20,737 nt of DNA, taken from NCBI GenBank assembly GCA_030697615.1, contig JAUYPK010000083.1, positions 1 through 20,737 of the forward strand, given 5' to 3'. A model generated the notes under the pieces. That model was not told the origin of the DNA, ran no database searches, and saw only the letters and a list, made by a program, of their open reading frames with translations. Within the stretch, counting starts at the first letter, position 1, and every line of letters starts with the position of its first letter. This stretch comes from Microcaldota archaeon. Its GTDB lineage: Archaea > Micrarchaeota > Micrarchaeia > Norongarragalinales > UBA8480. Of this stretch, positions 1 to 7,222 are shown piece by piece. The position numbers were made by a program, and so were the translations under genes.

Positions 1-34
1 GCAAAATGCCATGGCGGTCATTTAGTTTGTATAT

Positions 35-508
35 TTAGAATAGTTTTCCCAATGTCGGCTTTTCCCCTTCTTGCTGGTGTTTGCCCATCTTTACCAAGAT
101 GTCGCGGTTTGTTTCAAGGGTTTTCTTGTTAACGTCTTGCAATGCCTTTAGCAGGGCAATGATTTGGTCAAGCTTGTCTTCCATTTCATCAGCGTTTCCA
201 ATGTCAGTTTTTGAAATGTTTTTCATTATTTCGTCGCTTTCCCCACCACTGACGCTTTCAAGCATGTTTTTTATGTCAACTGCAACTGTCTTTTCACTTT
301 CCCCATCTATCTTAGTTATTTGCAATTCGCCGCTTTCTTCACTTTGCGCTGCTGCTTTTGAAGGTTTTGCTGAAGCGGTTTCTTTAAGTGCTTTTGCCAT
401 TTCCCCTTCTGGGTTTTCAATTCCAAGCTCCTGCAAGTTAGAGAGTATATCCGCTTCGCTCATGCCAGCGTCTTTCATTTGCTTTACAATTAGTTTAACA
501 TCTGCCAT
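35..508 (-). CDS. Small coiled-coil protein of unknown function
   Basis: I do not recognise a named family. The 157-residue product has three parts. A short helical N-terminal segment (about residues 1-35, beginning MADVKLIVKQMKDAGMSEAD) looks like the recurring 'isolate helix plus GMSEADIL helix' seen at the start of many small archaeal proteins. A low-complexity Ala/Ser/Glu/Lys linker follows (about 38-75). A C-terminal amphipathic helix (about 105-150) is probably a coiled coil. The frame stays open upstream to 580, but I chose the ATG at 508 because a TATA-like box (531-539) lies about 27 bp before it and the upstream extension would overlap the divergent promoter. No membrane segment or catalytic motif is visible. 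It is divergent from the HerA-like gene, and a structural or adaptor role is only a guess. Confidence 0.7.
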   Translation of the reverse strand: MADVKLIVKQMKDAGMSEADILSNLQELGIENPEGEMAKALKETASAKPSKAAAQSEESGELQITKIDGESEKTVAVDIKNMLESVSGGESDEIMKNISKTDIGNADEMEDKLDQIIALLKALQDVNKKTLETNRDILVKMGKHQQEGEKPTLGKLF

Positions 509-530
509 AAATTGGGTTACGATGCTGTTT

Positions 531-539
531 CTTATAAAA
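531..539 (-). promoter_or_regulatory. TATA-like box for the gene ending at 35
   Basis: On the minus strand this reads TTTTATAAG, centred about 27 bp before the ATG at 508. That spacing fits a leaderless or very short-leader archaeal transcript. Confidence 0.5.
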
Positions 540-565
540 CCTGCGTTGTATGCTTTTAAAACAAC

Positions 566-573
566 ATATTTAT
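566..573 (+). promoter_or_regulatory. TATA-like box for the HerA-like gene
   Basis: ATATTTAT is centred about 28 bp before the ATG at 598. This supports that start over an upstream in-frame codon at 550, which would put the promoter inside the coding region. Confidence 0.45.
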
Positions 574-597
574 TGTTCAACTACGTTAACGCACTGT

Positions 598-1965
598 ATG
601 GACATCGACATCCCCGAATGGAGTAAACTAGCTGAAATTGAGTGGAGTGGCCAGCCACTCGTGCTTTTACAACGCGATGATACCGTGTTGATGCTTTTGG
701 CAGAAAAAAGACTTGACCGGACAATTGGCTTTGCGTGTGCTGCTTGTAAGCCGTTTGTAGTGAAGGGCGACGCTGCGAAACTAGATTTAGTGAAATTTTC
801 AAACGAAGTTACTCTTGTCAAGAAACTCAACGCTTCTACGCCTGAATCTTTTCTACTTGCGTTCACCAAACCAAGCTACGTCCAGTTTTCACAAAACGCA
901 ATTTCACAAGCCGCGAACCTCCATGTAAAACAACTCCAAGAGTTAAACTACGAAGTGAAAAACATGGCTAGCGTAACGCTGGGAGAAGTTGAAAATGGCT
1001 CTAACCCGCTTTTGGGAGACCCGGCGTTGTTATTTTCATTTCTTTCAATGCTACGTTCAGCTGTTAAAGCGCCTGGCTTGCAAAGCGTAGTTGGGCTAAA
1101 TTTAGCTGGTGAAAAAGTATCGTGTTCAATTCCAAGTGTTTCGCTTGGCTTAACTGTTGGCGGGACAAAACCACAAAGAATGCATGTGCTTCACTTGCTT
1201 TGTGAAGAAGTGATGCAGCAAAATGGGACCGTAGTTGTTTTTGACACGAATAATAGTTTTGCAGGTTTATCGCGGCCAAGTGGAGCTGAACTTACAGAAT
1301 TCACTGCTTTTTCCATGCCTGGCTTAGCAGCTGGTTTTCCAGTGCATGAAGTTATTCCAGGCAAAAACGCTTTTGTTAAACTTTCCGAATTCACACCAGC
1401 TGCTTTAACCGCGCCGTTTGGGCTGACTGGAAGCGACATTGCGCCGTACGTTGAAAAAGCGTTTCAAAGCGGAAGTATGGAATTGTTGAACGAAGCTAAT
1501 GCGACTAATGGTTTAAATCAGTTTACCGCTTTGCGTGTTAACCGCGTTGTAAAAGTTATGCAGCAGTGTTTCCAAGGCGTTTTTGCAAGTAATTCCAACG
1601 TAGAATTTTCACATTCGCTTGGCAAAATGCTCCACATTAACCTGTCGAAATGTAGCGAAGAGGCAAAAGCGTTTTTTTCACTTGGGTTGTTAAAGCAGCT
1701 TGAAAAAAGTGAGGGGTCAATTTTCATCGTGTTTGAACAAGATGCAAAAGAGATAAAGACGCTTGTTGAATTTAGCGTGAATAAGTTTCTTGGTTCAAAC
1801 GTTTCAATCCTATGCCATTCCGAGGATGAAAATGACGTGCCTTTTGTTAACTCAGCTGATTTCTTTGTTGAAATTCTAGACAAAGACGTTGCAATCACAC
1901 TTGCCGGTAAGTCGCCGCAGCGCGTAAAGCTACGGCCAACTTATTCAGCGTGCAGCGAAAATTAA
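598..1965 (+). CDS. HerA/FtsK-like P-loop protein, probably ATPase-dead
   Basis: The 455-residue protein follows the HerA/FtsK-type ATPase layout. A degenerate P-loop lies at about 183-194 (LGLTVGGTKPQR): an extra Thr separates the last Gly from Lys, and Pro stands where Ser/Thr is required. After it come the helix MHVLHLLCEEVMQQNG and a strand ending VVVFDTNNSFAGL, in the place of the HerA 'VIDPHGEY' strand. A segment at about 344-370 (LHINLSKCSEEAKAFFSLGL) matches the HerA 'I.LS.L.EEAQ..' strand-helix, just before the Walker B position, here IFIVFEQ instead of hhhhDE. I infer fold homology with loss of ATP hydrolysis, so a regulatory or scaffold role is likely. The N-terminal 180 residues are not assigned. 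The start is set by the TATA box at 566. Its 3' end overlaps the convergent sigma-like gene by 21 bp. Confidence 0.6.
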   Translation: MDIDIPEWSKLAEIEWSGQPLVLLQRDDTVLMLLAEKRLDRTIGFACAACKPFVVKGDAAKLDLVKFSNEVTLVKKLNASTPESFLLAFTKPSYVQFSQNAISQAANLHVKQLQELNYEVKNMASVTLGEVENGSNPLLGDPALLFSFLSMLRSAVKAPGLQSVVGLNLAGEKVSCSIPSVSLGLTVGGTKPQRMHVLHLLCEEVMQQNGTVVVFDTNNSFAGLSRPSGAELTEFTAFSMPGLAAGFPVHEVIPGKNAFVKLSEFTPAALTAPFGLTGSDIAPYVEKAFQSGSMELLNEANATNGLNQFTALRVNRVVKVMQQCFQGVFASNSNVEFSHSLGKMLHINLSKCSEEAKAFFSLGLLKQLEKSEGSIFIVFEQDAKEIKTLVEFSVNKFLGSNVSILCHSEDENDVPFVNSADFFVEILDKDVAITLAGKSPQRVKLRPTYSACSEN

Positions 1966-2862
1966 CCGTTTACCTTTTGCCCTTAATTTTTGCTTTGCTT
2001 TTGTTTCAATTGCAGAAATAGCATTTGCCTTAATTCCAAATTCGCTTGACATTTGCCGCTGTGTTTTATCCATAACGTGACGTAAGGCGAGCATTGTAGC
2101 TTCATGTGCATCGATGATTCCAGTTGTGTGCCACCGGTGTATTATTTTCAATGCTTTTTGCACTTCTTTTTCGCCACTTTTACTTTCTTTTGCCACGTGT
2201 TTTTCTTCCTTTAGTGGAAAGGTTCTTTTATCGCGTTGGTTTTCCTTGTGCTTGCTTCTAATTGCGCTAGCTATTCTTGAACCTATTCTCAACCGTGCAT
2301 AGCCTTCAAATTCGTCCGGATGCATAGTTGTAGGGTCACGTATTTCAAGTGCGTCGGTTAAACCCTGTAGCCCTATGCTGTGTGCTTGTTGTGGCTCGAG
2401 AAATTTTGGCCAAGCACGTGCCATTTTTGGCCACGGAGTTTTGTTCCGAAGCACTTCTCCAATTAAGTGTATTCGCTCTTCAATTTCTCTTCTTGTTGCT
2501 TTTCTTATCCTCGGTAGCTTATCCATAGATAAAGTCAACAAACCACGTTTAGCGAGTGTCTGCATTTTATTTTCTATTATGCTTTTGCGTTTTTCTTGGG
2601 TCATTCCTCGAAATTCGTACATTCCTTTTAACCTTTCAGCTAGCTCCACTATGTTGTACTGGCTGCCTCTTCTGTGTCTAGGTGCATGTGCAAGAATAGC
2701 TAAGTGTAAAGGGGTAAGTGGGACTTCTGGCGGTTTAGGGTGTTGCTTTTGTGGTGGAAGCCTTGATGCCATTTCGTTAACGTGGCTTGAAAAACTCTGC
2801 AAAGTTGGATAGCGGTTTGTCCCTAACCGAGCTTCCAATTTTGCATACCAACCTTTTAACAT
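1945..2862 (-). CDS. Sigma-70-like protein (regions 2- and 4-like)
   Basis: The 305-residue basic protein carries two segments resembling bacterial sigma factors. Residues about 160-205 (AHSIGLQGLTDALEIRDP, then DEFEGYARLRIGSRIASAIR) follow the region 2 pattern 'IGLLRAVEKFDPERG..F.TYA...IR.AI..A'. Residues about 235-298 resemble region 4: an acidic/LAL helix, then a helix-turn-helix (TQRQMSSEFGIKANAISAIE) ending in ETKAKQKLR, like the sigma 'Ie.kAl.KLR'. Residues about 50-112 look like an extra winged-helix-type domain ending in KMQTLAKRGLL. A clear region 3 is absent. It starts 12 bp after the upstream gene's stop with GGAGAGTGA nearby, so the two genes are probably co-transcribed. Archaeal polymerase normally uses TBP/TFB, so the function is unknown; a mobile-element regulator is an alternative. 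Sigma-like proteins have, as I recall, been noted in some single-cell archaeal genomes. Confidence 0.6.
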   Translation of the reverse strand: MLKGWYAKLEARLGTNRYPTLQSFSSHVNEMASRLPPQKQHPKPPEVPLTPLHLAILAHAPRHRRGSQYNIVELAERLKGMYEFRGMTQEKRKSIIENKMQTLAKRGLLTLSMDKLPRIRKATRREIEERIHLIGEVLRNKTPWPKMARAWPKFLEPQQAHSIGLQGLTDALEIRDPTTMHPDEFEGYARLRIGSRIASAIRSKHKENQRDKRTFPLKEEKHVAKESKSGEKEVQKALKIIHRWHTTGIIDAHEATMLALRHVMDKTQRQMSSEFGIKANAISAIETKAKQKLRAKGKRLIFAAR

Positions 2863-2874
2863 GTTATTATAATT

Positions 2875-3516
2875 TCACTCTCCATTTCCGAGCGTTATTT
2901 TATGCCTAGCTCTTGATGCGAGGTTACTTATCCATGAATTACTTACTTTAAGTTCTCTTGCAATTTTCCACCTTTTGTGTCCCATTGCATCAAGTGCCAA
3001 TATGAGTGCCTCTCGTTTTGTAATTCGTCCAGCTTTATGGTGGTTTAAAAGCCCCTGCAATGCAACTGAAGGTAATAATGATTGCTGTGGCTCTGGTTCC
3101 ATGCGTTTATGTAATGTGATTAATTCACTTCTAAATTCAGTTAAATTTTTATAAGTGTCCGGAACTTGAGGCGGCCCGGGTTTGCGGTAAATGTTTGTTA
3201 AAAACGCAAGCGCTTGTTCGTGTACTCGCGGAATTCCAGTTCGCCCTGTTTTGAAGTGTTTTGATATTTGACTATGCGTGTATCCAATTGCTATTAGTGA
3301 ATGTATAATTGAGTGATGCGTCCCTGCACTTGGGTTACGTTGCAGTTCCTTAATTTCGCCCAGTAAAGTTTCTTTTTGATCTCTTCTCAATGCATATGGA
3401 GTTACGCCGTGGCTTTCAGCTATTTCGCGCCCAATTGCTTGAGCATGCGCTAAAACAGCGCCAGCTGTCCTAAATGTAATCCCTTCAAAACTCCGCCGTA
3501 AGTTACTCATCTGCAT
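2875..3516 (-). CDS. Helix-turn-helix protein with a sigma region 4-like C-terminus
   Basis: The 213-residue basic protein has two probable helix-turn-helix units. One lies at about 68-105 (IIHSLIAIGYTHSQISKHFK). The other is at about 167-207 (KREALILALDAMGHKRWKIA, then RELKVSNSWISNLASRARHK). The C-terminal unit aligns without gaps to that of the next gene: both read xEAxxLAL....K......E[LF]......IS.[LI]...A..K[IL], so the two domains are paralogous. No region 2-like segment is visible. The start is the ATG at 3516, with a TATA-like box (3537-3545) about 25 bp upstream; an ATG at 3510 is also possible. It is the first gene of the pair and is probably a DNA-binding partner or regulator of the sigma-like protein. 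It has no known family name that I can assign. Confidence 0.6.
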   Translation of the reverse strand: MQMSNLRRSFEGITFRTAGAVLAHAQAIGREIAESHGVTPYALRRDQKETLLGEIKELQRNPSAGTHHSIIHSLIAIGYTHSQISKHFKTGRTGIPRVHEQALAFLTNIYRKPGPPQVPDTYKNLTEFRSELITLHKRMEPEPQQSLLPSVALQGLLNHHKAGRITKREALILALDAMGHKRWKIARELKVSNSWISNLASRARHKITLGNGE

Positions 3517-3536
3517 GTAAAAGTTAAGGCTGCGTC

Positions 3537-3545
3537 AGTTTTAAT
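3537..3545 (-). promoter_or_regulatory. TATA-like box of the sigma-like gene pair
   Basis: ATTAAAACT on the minus strand is centred about 25 bp before the ATG at 3516, the spacing expected for a leaderless archaeal transcript. No comparable element is seen in the 12 bp between the pair, consistent with one operon. Confidence 0.5.
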
Positions 3546-3559
3546 CATCTTCGCTTTCT

Positions 3560-3988
3560 TCATTCATCGTCTTTCTTTTTGCTTGCCGCTTTTTTCTTTT
3601 GTTGTTCCACTTTTTGTTCGAAGAGTTCGTTTACAAGTTCGTTGACTTGCCGCACTGTGACAAATTCCAGTGGGTTAATCAAACCTAGCGTGTATTTCAC
3701 GTTGTACACGTCGTTTTTAATCGCTTCATTTTCCTTCATTGCCTTTTCAAAAGTTTCTTTCAAAGCTTTGATCTCGCCGCTTTGTTCCATGTCTAAATGA
3801 GCTGCGCCTGTTCCGCCGCCGCTTTCCTCTATTTTTCGCAGCCTCTCGGTAAGTTTAAACAGCGAATTTGCAATTGTCACGTTTTGGGTTTCCAAGCGTT
3901 TGAGTTTTTCTGCAAGTAGGTTTACTTTGGAATCTACGCTTTTAATTTCTGCGCGCAACGCGTCAACAGCTCTAATTTCAACTGGCAT
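3560..3988 (-). CDS. Small coiled-coil protein of unknown function
   Basis: The 142-residue protein is mostly helical. A heptad-patterned coiled coil covers about residues 10-55 (for example SVDSKVNLLAEKLKRLETQN and LFKLTERLRKIEE). A Gly-rich break follows (SGGGTGAA), then a second helix (about 70-95). A conserved-looking patch TLGLINPLEFVTVRQVNELV lies at about 100-120, with a Lys/Glu tail after it. No enzymatic motif, signal peptide or membrane segment is visible. It is divergent from polB across 50 bp and lies upstream of the sigma-like pair on the same strand with a 43-bp gap. Cytoplasmic scaffold proteins such as archaellum FlaC/D/E subunits share this general look, but I cannot claim membership. 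Confidence 0.65.
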   Translation of the reverse strand: MPVEIRAVDALRAEIKSVDSKVNLLAEKLKRLETQNVTIANSLFKLTERLRKIEESGGGTGAAHLDMEQSGEIKALKETFEKAMKENEAIKNDVYNVKYTLGLINPLEFVTVRQVNELVNELFEQKVEQQKKKAASKKKDDE

Positions 3989-4000
3989 TCTTTATATCAC

Positions 4001-4010
4001 AAATTTAAAC
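4001..4010 (+). promoter_or_regulatory. TATA-like box in the polB divergent promoter
   Basis: AAATTTAAAC contains a self-complementary TTTAAA centred about 33 bp before the polB ATG at 4039. The divergent gene at 3988 more likely uses ATATTAAAAG (minus strand, about 4022-4031), since TTTAAA is only about 17 bp from its ATG. The two promoters therefore interleave. Confidence 0.45.
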
Positions 4011-4038
4011 GCTCTTGTGCTTTTAATATGTTATTGAA

Positions 4039-6477
4039 ATGGTTTCTACGCGCGCGTTTTTGCTTGACATTGGCTATGCCCACGGGAGCGGGGTTGCGAC
4101 TTCGTCGCTATCCGGACTTCGGGGTAAAACCTTTAGGCTAGTTTTAAAACGAGAAAGCGACGGCAAAGTATTCCGCCTCTTCGATGATTCTTTTGAGCCG
4201 TACTTTTATCTTTTGCCGCGAGAGGGTGTAACGCAAGAGCAGATATTGAAAGTAACTGGATTTTACCGCGGAACAAATGTAGCTGTTGCTAGGGTTGAAG
4301 AAGTTGAGCGAAAATTAAAGGGGGAAATTGTAAAGCTGTTTAAAGTTTATGCAAAGCATCCTGGCCATGTTCCGGTTCTTGCAAGTGAGTTGAAGCAATA
4401 CGGCGAGCGGTTTGAACACCAAGTTCATTTTGTGCTGCGTTATTTGCTTGATAAGAAACTCCAGCCGCTTGGGTTAGTTGAGGTTAAGCACAGTGGAAAA
4501 ATGGTTATGGGTATTTCTGCTGTTGCTGATTCACCGTTGCCTTCATTGCGGGTTTTGGCGTTTGACATTGAAACTTATAACCCTGGTGTAAAAAGTGATC
4601 CAAGGAAAGATCCCTGTTTAATGATTAGCTACGCAACTAATGAAAAGAGCGGGGTTATTTCTTATGGCAAAAAGTTCAGTCACGACTTTGTTGAAGTGGT
4701 TGCAAGCGAAAAAGCGATGCTCGAAAGGTTTTGTGAAATTGTTAGGGAGAACCACGTTGATGTAATCGCTACGTATAATGGGGATGAGTTTGACCTTCCA
4801 TTTTTACGCGAACGTGCAAAAGTTCTCAACGCTGATTTTAGATTGGGGCGGGATAGAGCGTTACCACGAACAAGAAAAAAAGGTATTCGCAATGCATCTT
4901 CCCTTGGCGGTAGGATTCACTTTGATGCTTATCCCGTAGTTGCTTTTCTTAACTTTATAGGTGCGTTTAAACTCCAGCGGCTAACGTTGCAAGACGCAGT
5001 TACTGCAATTACTGGAAAACCAAAAGCTGACATAGTAAAAATGGACATCCACAAAATTTGGGACTCGGGTTTAACAAAAGATTTAGATTACCTCGCTTTT
5101 TACAACCGTGATGATTCAATTGCCTGTCTTGCGGTTACAAATTATTCTCTTCCGTTGCAAATTGAAATGGCACGCTTAACCGGTAATCTAGTATTTGACA
5201 CTAGCCGCGCAAGCGCAATGCCGCTTGTTGAACCGTTCATTATGAAAAAAGCCCTTGAACGCGGAGAGTTAATTCCGTCTAAGCCAGCGTACAGTGAAAA
5301 TGACAAGCTTCCGCCAGTTGAAGGCGCGTTTGTAAAAATTCCAAACCCCGGCGTTTACGAAAATATCGCTGTGCTTGACTTCAAATCCCTCTACCCTTCA
5401 ATAATTATTTCATACAACGTTGGTCCAGATAGTTACAACTGCGACTGTTGTAAAAGTGACGGGTTTGTTTCGCCGCAGGGCCATAGGTTTTGCAAGAAAA
5501 AGAAAAGCATCATTGCAGAGACACTAAGCGATATCCTCGATTCCCGTTTTGCGATTCAGAAAAAGATGAAAACACTAACGGACAAGGAAAGCGACGAGTA
5601 TAAGCAACTCTACGCGCGGCAGTGGTCGTTGAAGATTTTGGCAAACAGCGTCTACGGCTTGACGCTTAACCCGCGTTTCAGGTGGTACACTCGCGAAGGC
5701 GGCGAATCCACAACCGCGTGGGCAAGGCAATATATTCAAGAGGTTAATAAAAAAGCTGAAGAGACGGGGTTTGAAGTAATTTATAACGACACAGATTCGA
5801 TTATGCTGCTGTATAAAACTGAAAATTCAGTGCTTGAGTTCCGCGATGCGGTTAACAAAACTCTTCCTGAAAGGATGGAGTTAGAGTTGGAGGACTTTTA
5901 CACTCGTGGTTTGTTCGTTGCGAAAAAAGGAGAAGCTGGAAAAGATGGCAAAGGCGCGAGGAAGAAATACGCCTTGATCAACAAGGAAGGTAAAATTAAA
6001 ATACGCGGCTTTGAACTTGTGAGGCGCGATTGGAGCAAAGTTGCGCGCGAAGTACAGCGAAGCGTGTTAGAAATTCTCTTAAAAGAAGGCAACGTTGACA
6101 AAGCTGTTGCGTTAGTGCGTAAAACAGTTGCAGAATTACAAAGCGGCAAAGTTCCGCTTGACGACCTCGTGATTTTAACGCAGTTGCGAAAGAGCCCTAA
6201 GGACTACGCTATCATGAGTCCAGAGGTGAGCGCTTATACAAAAGCAATTAACGCAGGGATCCGTGTGCCTGAAGCGGTTGTAATGTACGTTGTAACTTCA
6301 AAGGGAAAAAGCATTTCTGAAAAAGCGTTTGTCCGCGAAATGGCGCAGGACTACGACGCGGATTATTACATTAACCACCAGCTTATGCCCGCTGTTTTGA
6401 AAATCCTAGCAGAACTCGGCGTAACCGAAGACGACCTATTGACAAACAGCAAACAGCATACGCTTGGAAGCTGGTGA
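4039..6477 (+). CDS. polB: DNA polymerase, family B (PolB type)
   Basis: This is the replicative or repair DNA polymerase with 3'-5' proofreading. The 812-residue length is slightly above the usual 770-800 of archaeal PolB. Exo I is FDIETY (D176, E178), Exo II is YNGDEFDLPF (about 246-255) and Exo III is YNRDD (355-359). Motif A is LDFKSLYPSII (D447), motif B is KILANSVYG (532-540), and motif C is YNDTDS (582-587) with Asn in place of the usual Gly. A Cys cluster CDCC...HRFC (468-485) follows motif A, where hyperthermophile polymerases also carry cysteines. The thumb begins near IRGFELVRRDWS. The C-terminus, KQHTLGSW, fits a PCNA-interacting peptide (Q..L..W). All catalytic acids are present and no intein interrupts the gene. 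Confidence 0.97.
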   Translation: MVSTRAFLLDIGYAHGSGVATSSLSGLRGKTFRLVLKRESDGKVFRLFDDSFEPYFYLLPREGVTQEQILKVTGFYRGTNVAVARVEEVERKLKGEIVKLFKVYAKHPGHVPVLASELKQYGERFEHQVHFVLRYLLDKKLQPLGLVEVKHSGKMVMGISAVADSPLPSLRVLAFDIETYNPGVKSDPRKDPCLMISYATNEKSGVISYGKKFSHDFVEVVASEKAMLERFCEIVRENHVDVIATYNGDEFDLPFLRERAKVLNADFRLGRDRALPRTRKKGIRNASSLGGRIHFDAYPVVAFLNFIGAFKLQRLTLQDAVTAITGKPKADIVKMDIHKIWDSGLTKDLDYLAFYNRDDSIACLAVTNYSLPLQIEMARLTGNLVFDTSRASAMPLVEPFIMKKALERGELIPSKPAYSENDKLPPVEGAFVKIPNPGVYENIAVLDFKSLYPSIIISYNVGPDSYNCDCCKSDGFVSPQGHRFCKKKKSIIAETLSDILDSRFAIQKKMKTLTDKESDEYKQLYARQWSLKILANSVYGLTLNPRFRWYTREGGESTTAWARQYIQEVNKKAEETGFEVIYNDTDSIMLLYKTENSVLEFRDAVNKTLPERMELELEDFYTRGLFVAKKGEAGKDGKGARKKYALINKEGKIKIRGFELVRRDWSKVAREVQRSVLEILLKEGNVDKAVALVRKTVAELQSGKVPLDDLVILTQLRKSPKDYAIMSPEVSAYTKAINAGIRVPEAVVMYVVTSKGKSISEKAFVREMAQDYDADYYINHQLMPAVLKILAELGVTEDDLLTNSKQHTLGSW

Positions 6478-6540
6478 GTGGATTTTCCGTTTGTCTACTT
6501 TTTAACCGTTTTAGTTGCAGTTTAGGAAATCTACGCCATA

Positions 6541-6549
6541 CTTTTTTTC
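6541..6549 (+). terminator. T-run downstream of polB
   Basis: A run of seven T residues lies about 65 bp after the polB stop within a T-rich 60-bp stretch, and no hairpin precedes it. This fits the T-rich intrinsic termination used by archaeal RNA polymerase. The rest of the 6478-6590 gap shows nothing else. Confidence 0.35.
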
Positions 6550-6593
6550 TGTTTGTCTTCCCAATTAGGCAAAGCTTTTAAATATCCATTGCA

Positions 6594-6619
6594 GATATCT
6601 ATTTATGATATCTATAAAT
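6594..6619 (+). promoter_or_regulatory. Tandem 13-bp repeat, probable operator of the toxin-antitoxin pair
   Basis: GATATCTATTTAT and GATATCTATAAAT lie head-to-tail without a gap and differ at two positions. The second overlaps the ATG at 6618. Arms ATTTAT (6601-6606) and ATAAAT (6614-6619) also form an inverted repeat around the second unit. A TATA-like TTTTAAATA lies just upstream (about 6577-6585). Autorepression by the antitoxin encoded downstream would be typical for this type of module; this is inference. Confidence 0.5.
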
Positions 6620-6908
6620 GCTTGCTCCGTTCTTCGAAGGTTTGCGTGTAGTTGGTTCAAAAGCAGCGGAGCGTGAGCTTTTTGATTTGGGCCTCTGGTT
6701 AAATGATGCCGTGGAGGTTCTGGATTCGGGTTTTGAGTGCAGTAGAAGTAGACGAAAATCAGATAAAATTGAAAGGTGCTTGAGAAAAGGCAATAGGGTT
6801 CTGAGGGTAGTTGGCGCATATAGTTACAATTACCTCCTTAGAGAAGAGGTTTTGGTTATAGTTCATGTTTCAATAGAGGGTTTAAAATGGTCAAACAAAA
6901 CAAGATGA
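6618..6908 (+). CDS. Putative toxin, DUF4258-like small protein
   Basis: The 96-residue protein looks like the small DUF4258-type proteins that pair with YgiT/MqsA-type zinc-ribbon antitoxins. An N-terminal helix (VGSKAAERELFDLGL) is followed by DAVEVLDSGFECSRSRRKSD, like the family's 'di.evl..G' stretch. The end has alternating strands (RVLRVVGAYSYNYLLREEVL, then VIVHVS). The match rests on pattern memory plus context, since the next gene encodes the expected antitoxin type and overlaps it by 22 bp. I cannot name catalytic residues; conserved-looking Arg, Lys and His residues are candidates. If it is a toxin, it probably acts on RNA or translation, but nothing in the sequence proves that. 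Confidence 0.6.
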   Translation: MLAPFFEGLRVVGSKAAERELFDLGLWLNDAVEVLDSGFECSRSRRKSDKIERCLRKGNRVLRVVGAYSYNYLLREEVLVIVHVSIEGLKWSNKTR

Positions 6909-7222
6909 AATGTGTTTTTTGTGGTAAACGGACAAAGTACCGTGAGATAGTGGTAACCCTTCAAGGTGGTGTGCCTTCAAAGGCATGGCAATGTACTTCG
7001 TGCAAGGATTATTATTTAGATCCAGAAGCAACACAAAAAGTTTTACTTCTTAACAAATTACAGCGTGGCGTTAGCATTAAAATCGGCCAGCTAGGAAATA
7101 GTATATTTTTCAGATTTCCCGCTGATGTAGTTCGTTTATTTAATTTGAAAAAAGGCAAAGAAGCTACTGCGAGGGTGGTTTCCAACAAAGGAAAGTTAGT
7201 ATTCGAAATAACGCCTAACTAA
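6887..7222 (+). CDS. Zinc-ribbon plus AbrB-domain antitoxin-like protein
   Basis: The 111-residue protein has two domains. Residues 8-44 form a YgiT/MqsA-type zinc ribbon with CxxC pairs at C9/C12 (CVFCG) and C36/C39 (CTSCKDYY). Residues about 62-109 are a SpoVT/AbrB/MazE-type DNA-binding domain (SIKIGQLGNSIFFRFPADVV, then RLFNLKKG). In this family the ribbon usually contacts the toxin and the other domain binds the operator. The start at 6887 is chosen because GAGGG lies 6 nt upstream, a Shine-Dalgarno-like site that is rare in this window. An alternative ATG at 6905 would make an ATGA overlap with the toxin stop. Ribbon-AbrB is less usual than the bacterial ribbon-HTH arrangement. Confidence 0.75.
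   Translation: MVKQNKMKCVFCGKRTKYREIVVTLQGGVPSKAWQCTSCKDYYLDPEATQKVLLLNKLQRGVSIKIGQLGNSIFFRFPADVVRLFNLKKGKEATARVVSNKGKLVFEITPN

Noticed and set aside
1..34. Left edge of the window
   Set aside because: Too short to assign; no gene, RNA or repeat can be supported.
81..626. Plus-strand open frame of 181 codons
   Set aside because: It is antisense to the coiled-coil gene at 35-508, with a Ser/Phe-rich composition typical of a shadow frame, and it covers the divergent promoter.
2375..2812. Plus-strand open frame of 145 codons
   Set aside because: It lies antisense within the sigma-like gene, is Cys/Leu-rich and shows no domain.
6565..6819. Minus-strand open frames opposite the toxin-like gene
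   Set aside because: Pro/His-rich shadow frames; the plus-strand pair has domain, overlap and operator support.
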